Positions 35,481 to 43,587 of a stretch of DNA of 64,000 nucleotides are shown in pieces. Source of the stretch: Gammaproteobacteria bacterium (lineage in GTDB: Bacteria > Pseudomonadota > Gammaproteobacteria > SZUA-140); assembly GCA_016716465.1 (NCBI GenBank), contig JADJWH010000001.1:1364001-1428000 (forward strand), in the 5' to 3' direction. Made by a program: the position numbers and the translations under genes. Under the pieces are notes generated by a model that was not told the DNA's origin, made no database searches, and saw nothing but the letters and a program-made list of their open reading frames with translations. The first letter of the stretch is position 1. Every line of letters starts with the position of its first letter.

Positions 35481-36289
35481 CAGGAATACGCGTGCCCGGC
35501 GCCGGGAAACTCGCCCGCCTTCACCGCGCGCACATACTCCTCGACGGCCGCCTGCACGCTGCCGCGGCCGGCGAGGAAGTCCCTGGAGAAGCGCGGGCGC
35601 CGGCCCGGCGTGAGGCCCAGCATGTCGTACAGCACGAGCACCTGGCCGTCGCAGCCCGCTCCCGCGCCGATGCCGATCACCGGCAGTTCGGTGGCGGCGG
35701 TGATCCGCGCGGCCAGCGCGGCGGGCACGCACTCCAGCAGCAGCACGTCCGCCCCGGCCTGCTCGAGGATCTTCGCGTCCTCGAGCAACTCCGCCGCGGC
35801 GCGCTCATCGCGCCCCTGCACCTGGTAACCGCCCAGCTTGCGCACCGACTGTGGCAGCAGCCCGAGATGGGCGCACACCGGGAGCCCGTGTCCGCTCAGC
35901 AGACGCACGGCGTCGGCCATCACGCGGCCGCCCTCGATCTTGACGATATGCGCGCCGCCTTCCTGCATCAGCCGCGCCGCGTTGGCCAGCGCCTGCGCCG
36001 GAGTGGCCGCGCTCATGAAGGGCATGTCGCTCATGATCAGCGCGCGCCGGCGCGCGCGGGCGACGCAGCGGGTGTGATAGATCATGTCGTCGAGCGTCAC
36101 CGGCAGTGTCGTGTCGTGCCCCTGCACGACCATCCCGAGACTGTCGCCCACCAGCAGCACGTCGACGCCCGCCGCCTCGAGGACGTGGGCATGGCTGGCG
36201 TCATAGGCGGTGAGGCAAGCGAAGCGGCCGCCCGCGCGCTTCACCGTGCGCAGCGTGGTCAGGGTAATCTCGACGGGTTCAGAGGACAT
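35480..36289 (-). CDS. panB: 3-methyl-2-oxobutanoate hydroxymethyltransferase
   Basis: Transfers a one-carbon unit from methylene-tetrahydrofolate to ketoisovalerate, forming ketopantoate. The 269-residue TIM barrel has ACLTAYDASHAHVLEAAGVDVLLVGDSLGMVVQGHDTT and the GIGAGAGCDGQVLVLYDMLGL block. The order pcnB-folK-deoxynucleoside kinase-panB-panC is a conserved gammaproteobacterial cluster. Confidence 0.96.
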   Translation of the reverse strand: MSSEPVEITLTTLRTVKRAGGRFACLTAYDASHAHVLEAAGVDVLLVGDSLGMVVQGHDTTLPVTLDDMIYHTRCVARARRRALIMSDMPFMSAATPAQALANAARLMQEGGAHIVKIEGGRVMADAVRLLSGHGLPVCAHLGLLPQSVRKLGGYQVQGRDERAAAELLEDAKILEQAGADVLLLECVPAALAARITAATELPVIGIGAGAGCDGQVLVLYDMLGLTPGRRPRFSRDFLAGRGSVQAAVEEYVRAVKAGEFPGAGHAYS

Positions 36290-36319
36290 GGCAGTCGCCG
36301 AACGGCTCCGGCCGCGGCC

Positions 36320-36973
36320 TTACAGCGCCAGCGGCAATGGGTTGAAGTAGTGGCGCCCGCTGCTGATGCCGCGGATGCGCTCCACCAGCGCCTCGTAGTC
36401 GCGACCGCTGTTGACCAGGTCGATCTCCGCGGCGTTCACGATCAGCAGGGGGGACGCGTCGTAGTAATGAAAGAGGCGCGCGTAGGCGTCCACCACCCGC
36501 TGCAGATAATCCGTCTCGATCAATTGCTCATGGGCGATGCCGCGCGCGCGGATGCGGCCGCGCAGCACCTCCACCGGCGCCTGCAGGTAGATCACCAGAT
36601 CGGGCACCGGCGCCTCGAAAGTCATCTGATTATACACCTGCTCGTACAGCTTGAGTTCCTCGTCGTCGAGCGTGAGGCTGGCGAACAGCCGGTCCTTCTG
36701 CAGCAGGAAGTCGGCGATGCGCACCGGCTGGAAGATATCGCCCTGACGCAGCGCCTGCATCTGGCGCGCGCGCTGGAACAGGAAATACAACTGGGTCGGC
36801 AGCGCCGCCTCGCGCGGATTGCGATAGAAGCGCTCGAGAAACGGATTCTCGGCCGCGCCTTCCAGCAGCAGTTCGCCGCTGTCGAAGGTCTGCGCGAGAC
36901 GTCTGGCCAGGGAGGTCTTGCCGACGCCGATCGGCCCCTCGACCACGAGGTAATTACGACGCGGCGATTTCAT
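36320..36973 (-). CDS. Deoxynucleoside kinase family protein
   Basis: A 217-residue P-loop kinase. The Walker A is VEGPIGVGKTSLARRLA, followed by the ENPFLERFY segment, an IADFLLQKDRLFA (DR) motif and the RGIAHEQLIETDYLQRV lid region. These fit the deoxyadenosine/deoxyguanosine kinase family, which salvages deoxynucleosides. Substrate preference cannot be read from the sequence. It overlaps the end of folK by 20 bp and precedes panB. Confidence 0.9.
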   Translation of the reverse strand: MKSPRRNYLVVEGPIGVGKTSLARRLAQTFDSGELLLEGAAENPFLERFYRNPREAALPTQLYFLFQRARQMQALRQGDIFQPVRIADFLLQKDRLFASLTLDDEELKLYEQVYNQMTFEAPVPDLVIYLQAPVEVLRGRIRARGIAHEQLIETDYLQRVVDAYARLFHYYDASPLLIVNAAEIDLVNSGRDYEALVERIRGISSGRHYFNPLPLAL

Positions 36974-37511
36974 CGCGGTTCTCCACTCGTTGCAGTCCGC
37001 GCCGCGGACACCGCCGCAGACAGTCGCTCAGGGCTCCGATACCCGGGATCACGAGCACGGGATCGATCTCGGACATAGGATACAAAACGAAATCGCGCCG
37101 AACCATTTCCGGATGCGGCACCGTCAGCCGCGGTTCGCTGTAGCGATGCTCCCCGTAGAGCAGCAGATCAAGATCCAGCGTGCGCGGACCCCAGCGCTCG
37201 CCCGGACGCCGCACGCGTCCCTGGCGCACCTCGACGGCCAGCAGCTCGTCCAGCAGTTCGGACGCGGACAAACGCGTCTCCAGCAGCGCGACGGCATTGA
37301 TGTAGTCGGGCTGCGGCGCAGCGCCCAGCGCGGGACTGCGATACAGTGAAGACCGCGCCACGCAGCGAGTCTCGCGCAGCGCGGCCAGCGCGTCGAAGGC
37401 GCGCTCGACCTGACGCAGCGGATGCTCGAGATTGCTGCCAATTCCCACGAAGGCACGCACGTCCCGGGCGCCGGCCGCCGGTCCGGACTCCGTCATGCGC
37501 TGACCGTCCAT
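36954..37511 (-). CDS. folK: 2-amino-4-hydroxy-6-hydroxymethyldihydropteridine pyrophosphokinase
   Basis: Transfers pyrophosphate from ATP to hydroxymethyldihydropterin in folate synthesis. The 185-residue form contains AFVGIGSNLEHPLRQV, the YRSPA segment, WGPRTLDLDLLLYG with the metal-binding Asp pair, and the TVPHPEMVRRDFVLYP loop. A second ATG five codons in (MTESG) is an equally plausible start. It lies 24 bp after pcnB. Confidence 0.95.
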   Translation of the reverse strand: MDGQRMTESGPAAGARDVRAFVGIGSNLEHPLRQVERAFDALAALRETRCVARSSLYRSPALGAAPQPDYINAVALLETRLSASELLDELLAVEVRQGRVRRPGERWGPRTLDLDLLLYGEHRYSEPRLTVPHPEMVRRDFVLYPMSEIDPVLVIPGIGALSDCLRRCPRRGLQRVENRDEIAAS

Positions 37512-37535
37512 CTGCGTCCCGCCGGCAGGCAGCCG

Positions 37536-38867
37536 CTACGGCTGGTCGCCGCTCTGTCCGACCGCTTCCGCACCGGACCGGCGCCGCCCCCTGCGCCGGC
37601 GCTTGCGCCGGCCGTCGCCGCCCGCCCGTTTGGCGGGCTGCTCGCACAGGGCCTGCCGTCCATCCTCGTCCGTCTCCTGCATGCGCGTCCACCACTCGCA
37701 CAGCTCGCCCAGATCCTCGCCCGCCTCGCAGCGCAGCAGCAGGAAATCGTAGGCGGCGCGAAAGCGCGGGTGCTCCAGCAGGCGCAGCGCCTTCTTGCCC
37801 GCATTGCGCTGCAGGCGCGGCTGCATCTGCCAGATCTCGCGCATCGGCAGCGAAAAGCGCCGCGGCAGGATGGCGTGCTGGCTCTGCTCCTGCATGACCT
37901 CGCGCGCCGCCTGCTGCAGCGCGGGCATCTCGGGCTGTCCCTGTTGTTGCAGTTCCAGCACCCGCTCGCGCATCGGCGTCCACAGGAAGGCGGCGTACAG
38001 GAAGGCCGGGGTGACCGGCTTGTCCTGCGCGATCCTGGCGTCGGTGTTGGCCGCGGCGCGCATGATCATGGCGGGCGCGACGCCCTCGCGCGCCGCGCTC
38101 ATGCTGCGCTCGGCGCCCGGGAACAGGTGCTGAAAGAGATCGTAGTGGCGCAGCATTTCCACCGTCTGCTCGGCGCTGCCGGACAGGAACAGCTTCAGCA
38201 CCTCCTCATAGAGCCGCGCCGGCGAGATGCCCGACAGCAACGGCGCCAACGTGCGCAGCGGGGCCTCGGTCTGCGGATGCAGGCGAAACCCCAGCTTGAC
38301 GGCGAAGCGCACGGCGCGCAGCATGCGCACCGGATCCTCACGGTAGCGCGTCTCCGGATCGCCGATCAGGCGCAGGACACCCGCGCGCAGGTCCTCGACC
38401 CCGCCCACGTAGTCGACCACGCTGAAGTCATCGATGTTGTAGTACAGCGCGTTGACCGTGAAGTCGCGGCGCCAGGCGTCTTCCTCGATCGTCCCGTAGA
38501 CGTTGTCGCGGATGATGCGGCCGTTCTCGACCAGGCGGTCCTCGCCGTCGTCTTCCTCGGAGGCGAGCGCACGGAAGGTCGCGACCTCGATGATCTCGCG
38601 CCCGAAGTGCACATGCGCGAGATGGAAGCGGCGCCCGATCAGGCGGCAGTTGCGAAACAGCTCCTTCACCTGCTCCGGGTGGGCGTCAGTGGAAACGTCG
38701 AAGTCCTTGGGCTCGCGCCCCAGCAGCATGTCGCGCACGCAGCCGCCGACGAGGTAGGCGGCATAGCCCGCCTCCCGGAGCCGGTACAGGACCTTCAACG
38801 CATTCTGATTGATCCCCGCCCGGGATAGAGTGTGTTCGGCACGGGGAATGACGAGGGGATTACTGAT
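37536..38867 (-). CDS. pcnB: Poly(A) polymerase I, probably initiated at a non-AUG codon
   Basis: Adds 3' poly(A) tails that promote RNA decay. The class II nucleotidyltransferase core is clear: AYLVGGCVRDMLLGREPKDFDVST, RRDFTVNALYY and ETRYREDPVRMLRAVRFA. A basic Arg/Lys-rich tail ends the protein. The first conventional start codon (TTG at 38798) would cut off the conserved segment VIPRAEHTLSRAGINQNA, which is in frame upstream and matches E. coli PcnB (VIPREQHAISRKDISENA). No ATG, GTG or TTG exists between that segment and an upstream stop. Tandem ATC codons at 38870 and 38867 follow AAAGGGA at good spacing; an ATT at 38849 is a further candidate. E. coli pcnB is known to start at AUU. The start given is therefore inferred. 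Confidence 0.85.
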   Translation of the reverse strand: MSNPLVIPRAEHTLSRAGINQNALKVLYRLREAGYAAYLVGGCVRDMLLGREPKDFDVSTDAHPEQVKELFRNCRLIGRRFHLAHVHFGREIIEVATFRALASEEDDGEDRLVENGRIIRDNVYGTIEEDAWRRDFTVNALYYNIDDFSVVDYVGGVEDLRAGVLRLIGDPETRYREDPVRMLRAVRFAVKLGFRLHPQTEAPLRTLAPLLSGISPARLYEEVLKLFLSGSAEQTVEMLRHYDLFQHLFPGAERSMSAAREGVAPAMIMRAAANTDARIAQDKPVTPAFLYAAFLWTPMRERVLELQQQGQPEMPALQQAAREVMQEQSQHAILPRRFSLPMREIWQMQPRLQRNAGKKALRLLEHPRFRAAYDFLLLRCEAGEDLGELCEWWTRMQETDEDGRQALCEQPAKRAGGDGRRKRRRRGRRRSGAEAVGQSGDQP

Positions 38868-38917
38868 GATGCTGTCCCTTTCTGCTGACTGGTTATTCCT
38901 GAATTGTTTTCAATGGC

Positions 38918-38945
38918 TTGTACAATGCCGGAAGACCCGTATAAT
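38918..38945 (+). promoter_or_regulatory. Promoter of the tRNA-Glu gene
   Basis: TTGTAC (38918-38923) and a perfect TATAAT (38940-38945) are 16 bp apart and lie 55 bp before the tRNA. This places the transcription start at about 38952. The pcnB coding start is about 50 bp away on the other strand, so the two genes are transcribed divergently from this gap. Confidence 0.7.
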
Positions 38946-39000
38946 AGCCGAAATCCACGGGACAGCCTACTGTCCCGACTTCCCGGCAGATTCCACGCAC

Positions 39001-39076
39001 GCTCCCTTCGTCTAGCGGCCTAGGACACCGCCCTCTCACGGCGGGAACAGGGGTTCGAAACCCCTAGGGAGCGCCA
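39001..39076 (+). tRNA. tRNA-Glu (anticodon CTC)
   Basis: A full cloverleaf is visible. The acceptor stem is GCTCCCT with AGGGAGC (39066-39072), and the D arm contains TAGCGGCCTAGGA. The anticodon stem is CCGCC/GGCGG with loop CTCTCAC giving anticodon CTC, and the T arm AGGGGTTCGAAACCCCT has the GTTCGAA loop. Discriminator G and an encoded CCA end at 39076. The body matches bacterial tRNA-Glu. Confidence 0.96.
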
Positions 39077-39225
39077 TCTTAATCAATAGCTTAGGTTACC
39101 CAGGCCGCGCCGGCCACACACCACCGGACGGGTCGATGGACGACTTCTGATCAAGCCGGGAAATCCGAACCGATTCCGGCGCCCGCCGGGGCCGGCCGCT
39201 GCAGACCCGTCTTGCGAGGAGGGGA

Positions 39226-39804
39226 TTAGCCGGGGGGCATCTTCGGCGGGTTCCACCAACGCCCATTCGGTCCATCCTGCATCATCCGAACCGGGCCTCT
39301 ATAGGTTTTATTACTCGGTGTCGCCGCGCCCTTGCCGAAGTCTATTTTATAGGCCTGATCAGGGTGGCCCTTCCTTTCCATGCCGGTCCAGAACGCCCGG
39401 GATGGCGTCCCCGGAAATACCTCCAGGTTAACCCTGGGGTCGAAGCACTGCCGTTCGACGATAGAGGCCAGTTCCGGGACGAAGGGAAGTCTCCAGGCGC
39501 TGGATCCGCCAAATTTGTTTTTATTCACTTCCGCTACGACGTCTACGGCTTCCTGCCAGCTAAAGTCCTTCGCGTCTCCCGCGCACTCCTTTCCATTCCA
39601 GGTTTGACCCAGCGCACAACGCATCCAGGTGATCTCTGTTTCCTTATCCGTCACCGTGCCGTTTTCGTTGAAGACATAACGAGATGTCGGCGTCGATACC
39701 GGGAAATCGGTTCGGCAGGTCTGGGCCGCCAGGGCTGGTGATGCAAGAAAGATAACGGCGAGAATGGAAACGGTCGAACGGATGCTGTTTCGCATAAACC
39801 TCAT
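39226..39804 (-). CDS. Exported Lcl/DUF1566-domain protein
   Basis: A 192-residue protein with a signal peptide (MRFMRNSIRSTVSILAVIFL to PALA-A). The mature part has the family features: a YVFNENGTVTDKETEITWMRCALG start, a SWQEAV segment, SSAWRLPFVPELASIV and AFWTG. DUF1566/Lcl domains occur in secreted and surface proteins of unclear function. Several Cys residues suggest disulfides. The start could equally be the ATG at 39795. GC content is lower than the core genes around it. Confidence 0.8.
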   Translation of the reverse strand: MRFMRNSIRSTVSILAVIFLASPALAAQTCRTDFPVSTPTSRYVFNENGTVTDKETEITWMRCALGQTWNGKECAGDAKDFSWQEAVDVVAEVNKNKFGGSSAWRLPFVPELASIVERQCFDPRVNLEVFPGTPSRAFWTGMERKGHPDQAYKIDFGKGAATPSNKTYRGPVRMMQDGPNGRWWNPPKMPPG

Positions 39805-39901
39805 GCCCCTTATTATGTTTATATATGCCCCTTGTGGTAACAAGATGCAGATTGTGGACCGCTAACAGATGCCGATTTTTTTGGCCTGAAAAATAGAAAC
39901 A

Positions 39902-39941
39902 GGATACTCACCCGCAGGACAATCCCTGCGGGTGAGTATTC
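39902..39941 (-). terminator. Strong intrinsic terminator after the cytochrome c gene
   Basis: A perfect 15-bp stem (ATACTCACCCGCAGG and its complement, 6-nt loop, 39904-39939) lies about 20 bp past the cytochrome stop. On the minus strand it is followed by CCTGTTTCTATTTTTC. It ends the metallophosphoesterase-cytochrome operon. Confidence 0.85.
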
Positions 39942-39962
39942 CTGCGTTTCAATCACAGACCC

Positions 39963-40475
39963 CTAGCGATTACCTTCATCATCGGTGGGATACCCAACCC
40001 CGCTCTTCACCACCGGAGCTGTCTGCCTGTTCTCACCGGGATTGAGCGGCGCGCCACGATTCATGTAGGTCGCGTAGGCCTCCATCGCGATCATCTCCTT
40101 GCTGTCCAGGGGATAACCCTTGCCTTGTTGCACGACCTGCATGCACCAGTTGAACATCTCCCGCATCGTACCGACCTTACCCAGGTTGGTCTGGAACTTG
40201 GGCCAGGACTCGGGTTGGGTCGCCGATGCGTCAGGGTGACAATTGGCGCAGCCAAGCCCGTTGGTACTCAGCTCCTTGTGTGCGCCACCTTCACCTTCAC
40301 CGGTATGCCACAGTTGATCCCCGTAAGCGACCATTTCCATGAGTCTGTCAAAATCGGCGGCGTTATCCAGCGGATCCTTCGCTTGCGACGGTCCGCTCAT
40401 CGCAAGGGCCAGCACACCCGCACCCACCGCCACGGCTCCGATTTTGGCAAAACGTCCGTTTTTATATGTCTTCAT
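39963..40475 (-). CDS. Periplasmic monoheme c-type cytochrome
   Basis: A 170-residue protein with a signal peptide (MKTYKNGRFAKIGAVAVG to PSQA-K) and one heme-binding site, CANCH (residues 76-80). The pattern after it (SWPKFQTNLGKVGTMREMFNWCMQ, then DSKEMIAMEAYATYM) resembles SoxA/TsdA-type sulfur-metabolism cytochromes; a Met in the last helix may be the distal ligand. The ATG at 40475 has AGGAGG 8 nt upstream, better than the ATG at 40481. It lies directly after the metallophosphoesterase gene and ends at a strong terminator, so the two form an operon. Confidence 0.82.
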   Translation of the reverse strand: MKTYKNGRFAKIGAVAVGAGVLALAMSGPSQAKDPLDNAADFDRLMEMVAYGDQLWHTGEGEGGAHKELSTNGLGCANCHPDASATQPESWPKFQTNLGKVGTMREMFNWCMQVVQQGKGYPLDSKEMIAMEAYATYMNRGAPLNPGENRQTAPVVKSGVGYPTDDEGNR

Positions 40476-40496
40476 TCTCATATCCTCCTCAAGCGA

Positions 40497-41549
40497 TTAT
40501 AGCTTTACGCCACGCGCGACAGCCTCGGGGATGCTGCTCGGGACGAACGGATCGTAGTGCATGACACCCGAACCATCGGCCATGACATCGACGTGGTGCA
40601 CACCCATGCCGTCTTTGAAGTTCCCGGGATCGAGCCGGTTGTGACGGATATTCGGATACGGCAGAGCAACGGAGGGATACGGCCACGGCCAGGAGGTAGA
40701 GGAGGTCCCCACCGAACTGATGTTGCCAATCTTGTTAAAGACCACCTGGTGGACATGCCCATGGACGGCCATGACATTGTCGAACTTTCTCAGAATGCCA
40801 CGGATCTCAGCGGCATCCTTGGTGGCAAAATTCCATCTTGGATAGTAATCCCAGAGGGGTGAGTGGGAAAAGAAGATGATCGGGGTATCGGGACTCACTT
40901 TCTTGACGTCTTTCTCCAGCCAGGCAAGGCCGTCCGCCTCTACGCCCCAGGGTCCGCAGGAATTGCACTCGAGCTCCAGCACGCGGCCCATACGTTCCTT
41001 GGGGGTCAGGCCCGGGCCCGTCCAGAAGTCATCGATCTTGATGGAGTTCATGCCGATAACATGGGCGCCGTTATGATCGATGGACCAATTCTCCTGACCA
41101 AACATGCCCCGCCACGCCTTGCCCATATCCAGGTACCAGTCGTGCTCACCCGGGATGACCTTGTAGGGCATCTTGAGCTTGTCCAGCATTCGCTTGCCCT
41201 TGGCGATCTCCGATTCCAGGCCGGTTTGCCCGATATCACCGGCGTAGATCACCATATCCGGACGGGGGTTCATATTGTTGATCATGTTGACGGCATCCAT
41301 GAACATGCCGTCGAAGCGGTGATCCTTGATGTCATACAAGTGGCCGTCGGTCATCACCGCAAAGGTGAACGGCTTGATTTTCTTTGTCGCTGCTTGTGCT
41401 ACACCACCCAGGCCAATCATGCTCCCTGCACTGGGTGCGAACACACCTGCGATCATGGTAGCAGCGGCGCCCTTCGTCGCCACGCCTAGAAAATCTCTTC
41501 TGGTTATCTTTTCCTTATGGGAAAAAGCGGACTGATCTTTATCTTCCAT
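40497..41549 (-). CDS. Tat-exported metallophosphoesterase
   Basis: A 350-residue protein with a twin-arginine signal (TRRDFLG at residues 16-22, then an Ala-rich segment ending AQA-A), so it is exported folded. The calcineurin-like phosphoesterase core shows MTDGHLYD (Asp68, His70), YAGDIG (Asp105), PGEHDW with Glu in place of the usual Asn, FFSHSPLWDYYP and HGHVHQVV. The ATG at 41549 has a strong AGGAGG. It is transcribed with the cytochrome c gene. The substrate is unknown. It is too short for, and lacks the nucleotidase domain of, SoxB. Confidence 0.85.
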   Translation of the reverse strand: MEDKDQSAFSHKEKITRRDFLGVATKGAAATMIAGVFAPSAGSMIGLGGVAQAATKKIKPFTFAVMTDGHLYDIKDHRFDGMFMDAVNMINNMNPRPDMVIYAGDIGQTGLESEIAKGKRMLDKLKMPYKVIPGEHDWYLDMGKAWRGMFGQENWSIDHNGAHVIGMNSIKIDDFWTGPGLTPKERMGRVLELECNSCGPWGVEADGLAWLEKDVKKVSPDTPIIFFSHSPLWDYYPRWNFATKDAAEIRGILRKFDNVMAVHGHVHQVVFNKIGNISSVGTSSTSWPWPYPSVALPYPNIRHNRLDPGNFKDGMGVHHVDVMADGSGVMHYDPFVPSSIPEAVARGVKL

Positions 41550-42119
41550 TTTGCAACCTCCTCTTGCTGTTTTAGTTTTTACATAAAAAACTTGATTCAA
41601 GGTGGAGATATCACATTTTGGTTCTGGCAGAAGATGAAACGTTGTTTACGTAATGACGAATGACCTTGTGGCCGCTGGCTTGACGGGCATACCCAGAAAG
41701 TTTCTTCTTGAAAGCTGTTCCAAGGCTGATCCTCCTCTTGCGCGTCGATGCGCGCATTGATTTCATTGGCTCGTGAATGTTTACCCCTCGTGCTTGCTCC
41801 TTGTGCTGTTTGAAGATGAAAATGTGATGCAAAAATCCCAGACCGCACCTGACCGTGGCCGAACGTCTTGGGAATTGTGCGTCTCAGCCCCATGTGTAGT
41901 TGGAATACGTCTAAGACACGATCTAAACCGTACGCCTGCGTTTAGACCGTGTCAATAACCCATGCGACTTATGTCAACACAATGGCGGGACCGGATCCGA
42001 AGCCGGTGCGTGGCCGACGAGGCAAGGCTGGCATCCGCAGAGTTCGGACATCTTCGCAGATCATTTATCGAATGAATTGATACGTTGGAAAATTTACAGG
42101 CGAACCCGCGAGCGGCCCG
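41550..42119. other. 570-bp intergenic region with an inverted repeat
   Basis: I see no credible gene here; the small minus-strand open frame at 41597-41893 looks random. At 41915-41928 and 41940-41953 GACACG.TCTAAAC and GTTTAGA.CGTGTC form a 14-bp inverted repeat with one mismatch on the plus strand, which becomes a G-U pair in a minus-strand transcript. The region is AT-richer than the core and presumably holds the promoter of the metallophosphoesterase operon. Confidence 0.5.
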
Positions 42120-42602
42120 ATGCCCACCCCGATCACATTGCTGTGCCTGATCCTGGCCGCGAACGCTGCGCCCATCCTGCTCTGGCTGGCGCTGGGCGAA
42201 CGCCTGGGCCGACCGCTCGACGGCGGGCACACCCTCCCCGACGGCCGGCCGGTGTTCGGTCCCGGCAAGACCTGGCGCGGCGTGGCCTCGGCCCCCGTGG
42301 CGTGCGCCGCGCTCGCGGCGCTGCTCGGCCTGCCGCCCGCACTCGGCGCCGCGATCGGGCTGGCCGCGATGGGCGGCGACCTGCTGTCCAGCTTCCTCAA
42401 GCGCCGGCTCGGCCTGGCCTCGAGCCGCCCGGCGCCGGGCCTCGACCAGATTCCGGAGTCCCTGTTCCCGGCCCTGCTGGCGGCCGGCCCCCTGGGTCTC
42501 GGGCCGGGCGAGGTGTTGCTCGTGATGGCCCTGTTCTTCGTGCTGGAACTGGTGCTGTCGCACCTGCTCTACCGCCTCGGCCTGCGCCGCTATCCGATCT
42601 GA
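42120..42602 (+). CDS. CDP-archaeol synthase (CarS/DUF46)-like membrane protein
   Basis: A 160-residue hydrophobic protein with about four transmembrane segments. The loop GGHTLPDGRPVFGPGKTWRG contains the FGxGKTWRG motif that marks the CarS/DUF46 family, a relative of CdsA. In archaea CarS makes CDP-archaeol; bacterial members are of unclear substrate. No good ribosome-binding site is seen before the ATG. It is convergent with the metallophosphoesterase gene. Confidence 0.82.
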   Translation: MPTPITLLCLILAANAAPILLWLALGERLGRPLDGGHTLPDGRPVFGPGKTWRGVASAPVACAALAALLGLPPALGAAIGLAAMGGDLLSSFLKRRLGLASSRPAPGLDQIPESLFPALLAAGPLGLGPGEVLLVMALFFVLELVLSHLLYRLGLRRYPI

Positions 42603-42623
42603 CGCAAGCGCGGCCGCGCCCTC

Positions 42624-43586
42624 TCACTGCTTGCGCAGACGGTGCAGCGTCACCTCGGGACGGTTGTTGAGGCGGATATCCACCACGGAGGAACCCGTCC
42701 CGGCCGAGGTGTAGCCCTGCATCGCGTGGTGCCGCCAGCCGCCGCGGCACACCCGGCGCGGACACTTCGCGTTCAGCATCAGCGGCACCCCGCCCGGCAG
42801 ACAGATCTGCCCGCCGTGGGTGTGGCCGCACAGCATCACATCGAAGCCCGCGTGCGCCGCCTGCTTGTACACCTCGGGACTGTGGGCCAGCAGCAGCGAG
42901 ACCGCGTCAGGCGGGATGCCGGCGCGGGCGCGCTCAAAATTGTCCGCGCGGTAATAATGCGGATCGTCGACGCCGGCCAGATGGAGTCCGGCGTCGCCGC
43001 GCCGCAGCACGACGGACTCGTTCAGCAGCATGCGCACACCCATGGCCTCCAGCGCCGGCACCATGCGGATCGAGTCGTGGTTGCCCAGGATGCCGTAGAC
43101 CGCGCCGGCCAGATTCGCGCGCAGCCGGCGCATGCCGTCGAGGGCGCCCTCGATCGGGCCGGCCGTCAGATAGCGGAAATCCCCGGTGAGCACGCACAGG
43201 TCGTACTCCAGATCGCGCACGCGCGCGCTGACGATGCCGGGAAACGCGTCGTCCATGTCCAGGTGCATGTCGCTGAGCTGCAGGATGGTGAAGCCATCGA
43301 AGGCGTCCGGCAGGCGGGGCAGCGCGAATTCGTTGCGCCGCACCTCGATCCGGCGCGCGTTGCGGCGGCCGCGCCCGTGCATGCCGACCAGGCGCAGGCT
43401 GTGGCGGATCACCGCATGGATCGAATACCAGTTCTCCAGATGGAAGAAGTTGCGGCCCTGGCCGAACACCAGATGTTCGCGGTCGGCCTCCACGCCGAGC
43501 CGCTGGTCGAGATGCAGGCGTCCCACCCGGGACTCGAGCGACCGATACAGCTCGGCGCGCCCCGGATCCTGCGTCACTCCCCCCAC
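42624..43586 (-). CDS. YkuE/YaeI-like metallophosphoesterase
   Basis: The calcineurin-like core begins around residue 100: ILQLSDMHLDMDD, VLTGDFRYLT, GILGNHDSIRM, LLLAHSPEVYK and LCGHTHGGQICLPGG, a pattern close to membrane-associated phosphodiesterases of the YaeI/YkuE group. The first 85 residues (including FFHLENWYSIHAVIRHSLRL) form an extra N-terminal segment. The start is unsure: GTG at 43586 sits beside the lptG stop, with GTG at 43577 as an alternative. It probably belongs to the lptF-lptG operon. Confidence 0.82.
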   Translation of the reverse strand: MGGVTQDPGRAELYRSLESRVGRLHLDQRLGVEADREHLVFGQGRNFFHLENWYSIHAVIRHSLRLVGMHGRGRRNARRIEVRRNEFALPRLPDAFDGFTILQLSDMHLDMDDAFPGIVSARVRDLEYDLCVLTGDFRYLTAGPIEGALDGMRRLRANLAGAVYGILGNHDSIRMVPALEAMGVRMLLNESVVLRRGDAGLHLAGVDDPHYYRADNFERARAGIPPDAVSLLLAHSPEVYKQAAHAGFDVMLCGHTHGGQICLPGGVPLMLNAKCPRRVCRGGWRHHAMQGYTSAGTGSSVVDIRLNNRPEVTLHRLRKQ

Positions 43587-43587
43587 G

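Noticed and set aside
40497..41549. Assignment of the Tat metallophosphoesterase as SoxB
   Set aside because: It is about 200 residues shorter than SoxB, lacks the 5'-nucleotidase C-terminal domain, and there are no soxXYZ genes nearby.
41597..41893. A 98-codon minus-strand open frame upstream of the metallophosphoesterase
   Set aside because: Random-looking composition, no ribosome-binding site and no similarity I recognise; it sits in the probable promoter region.
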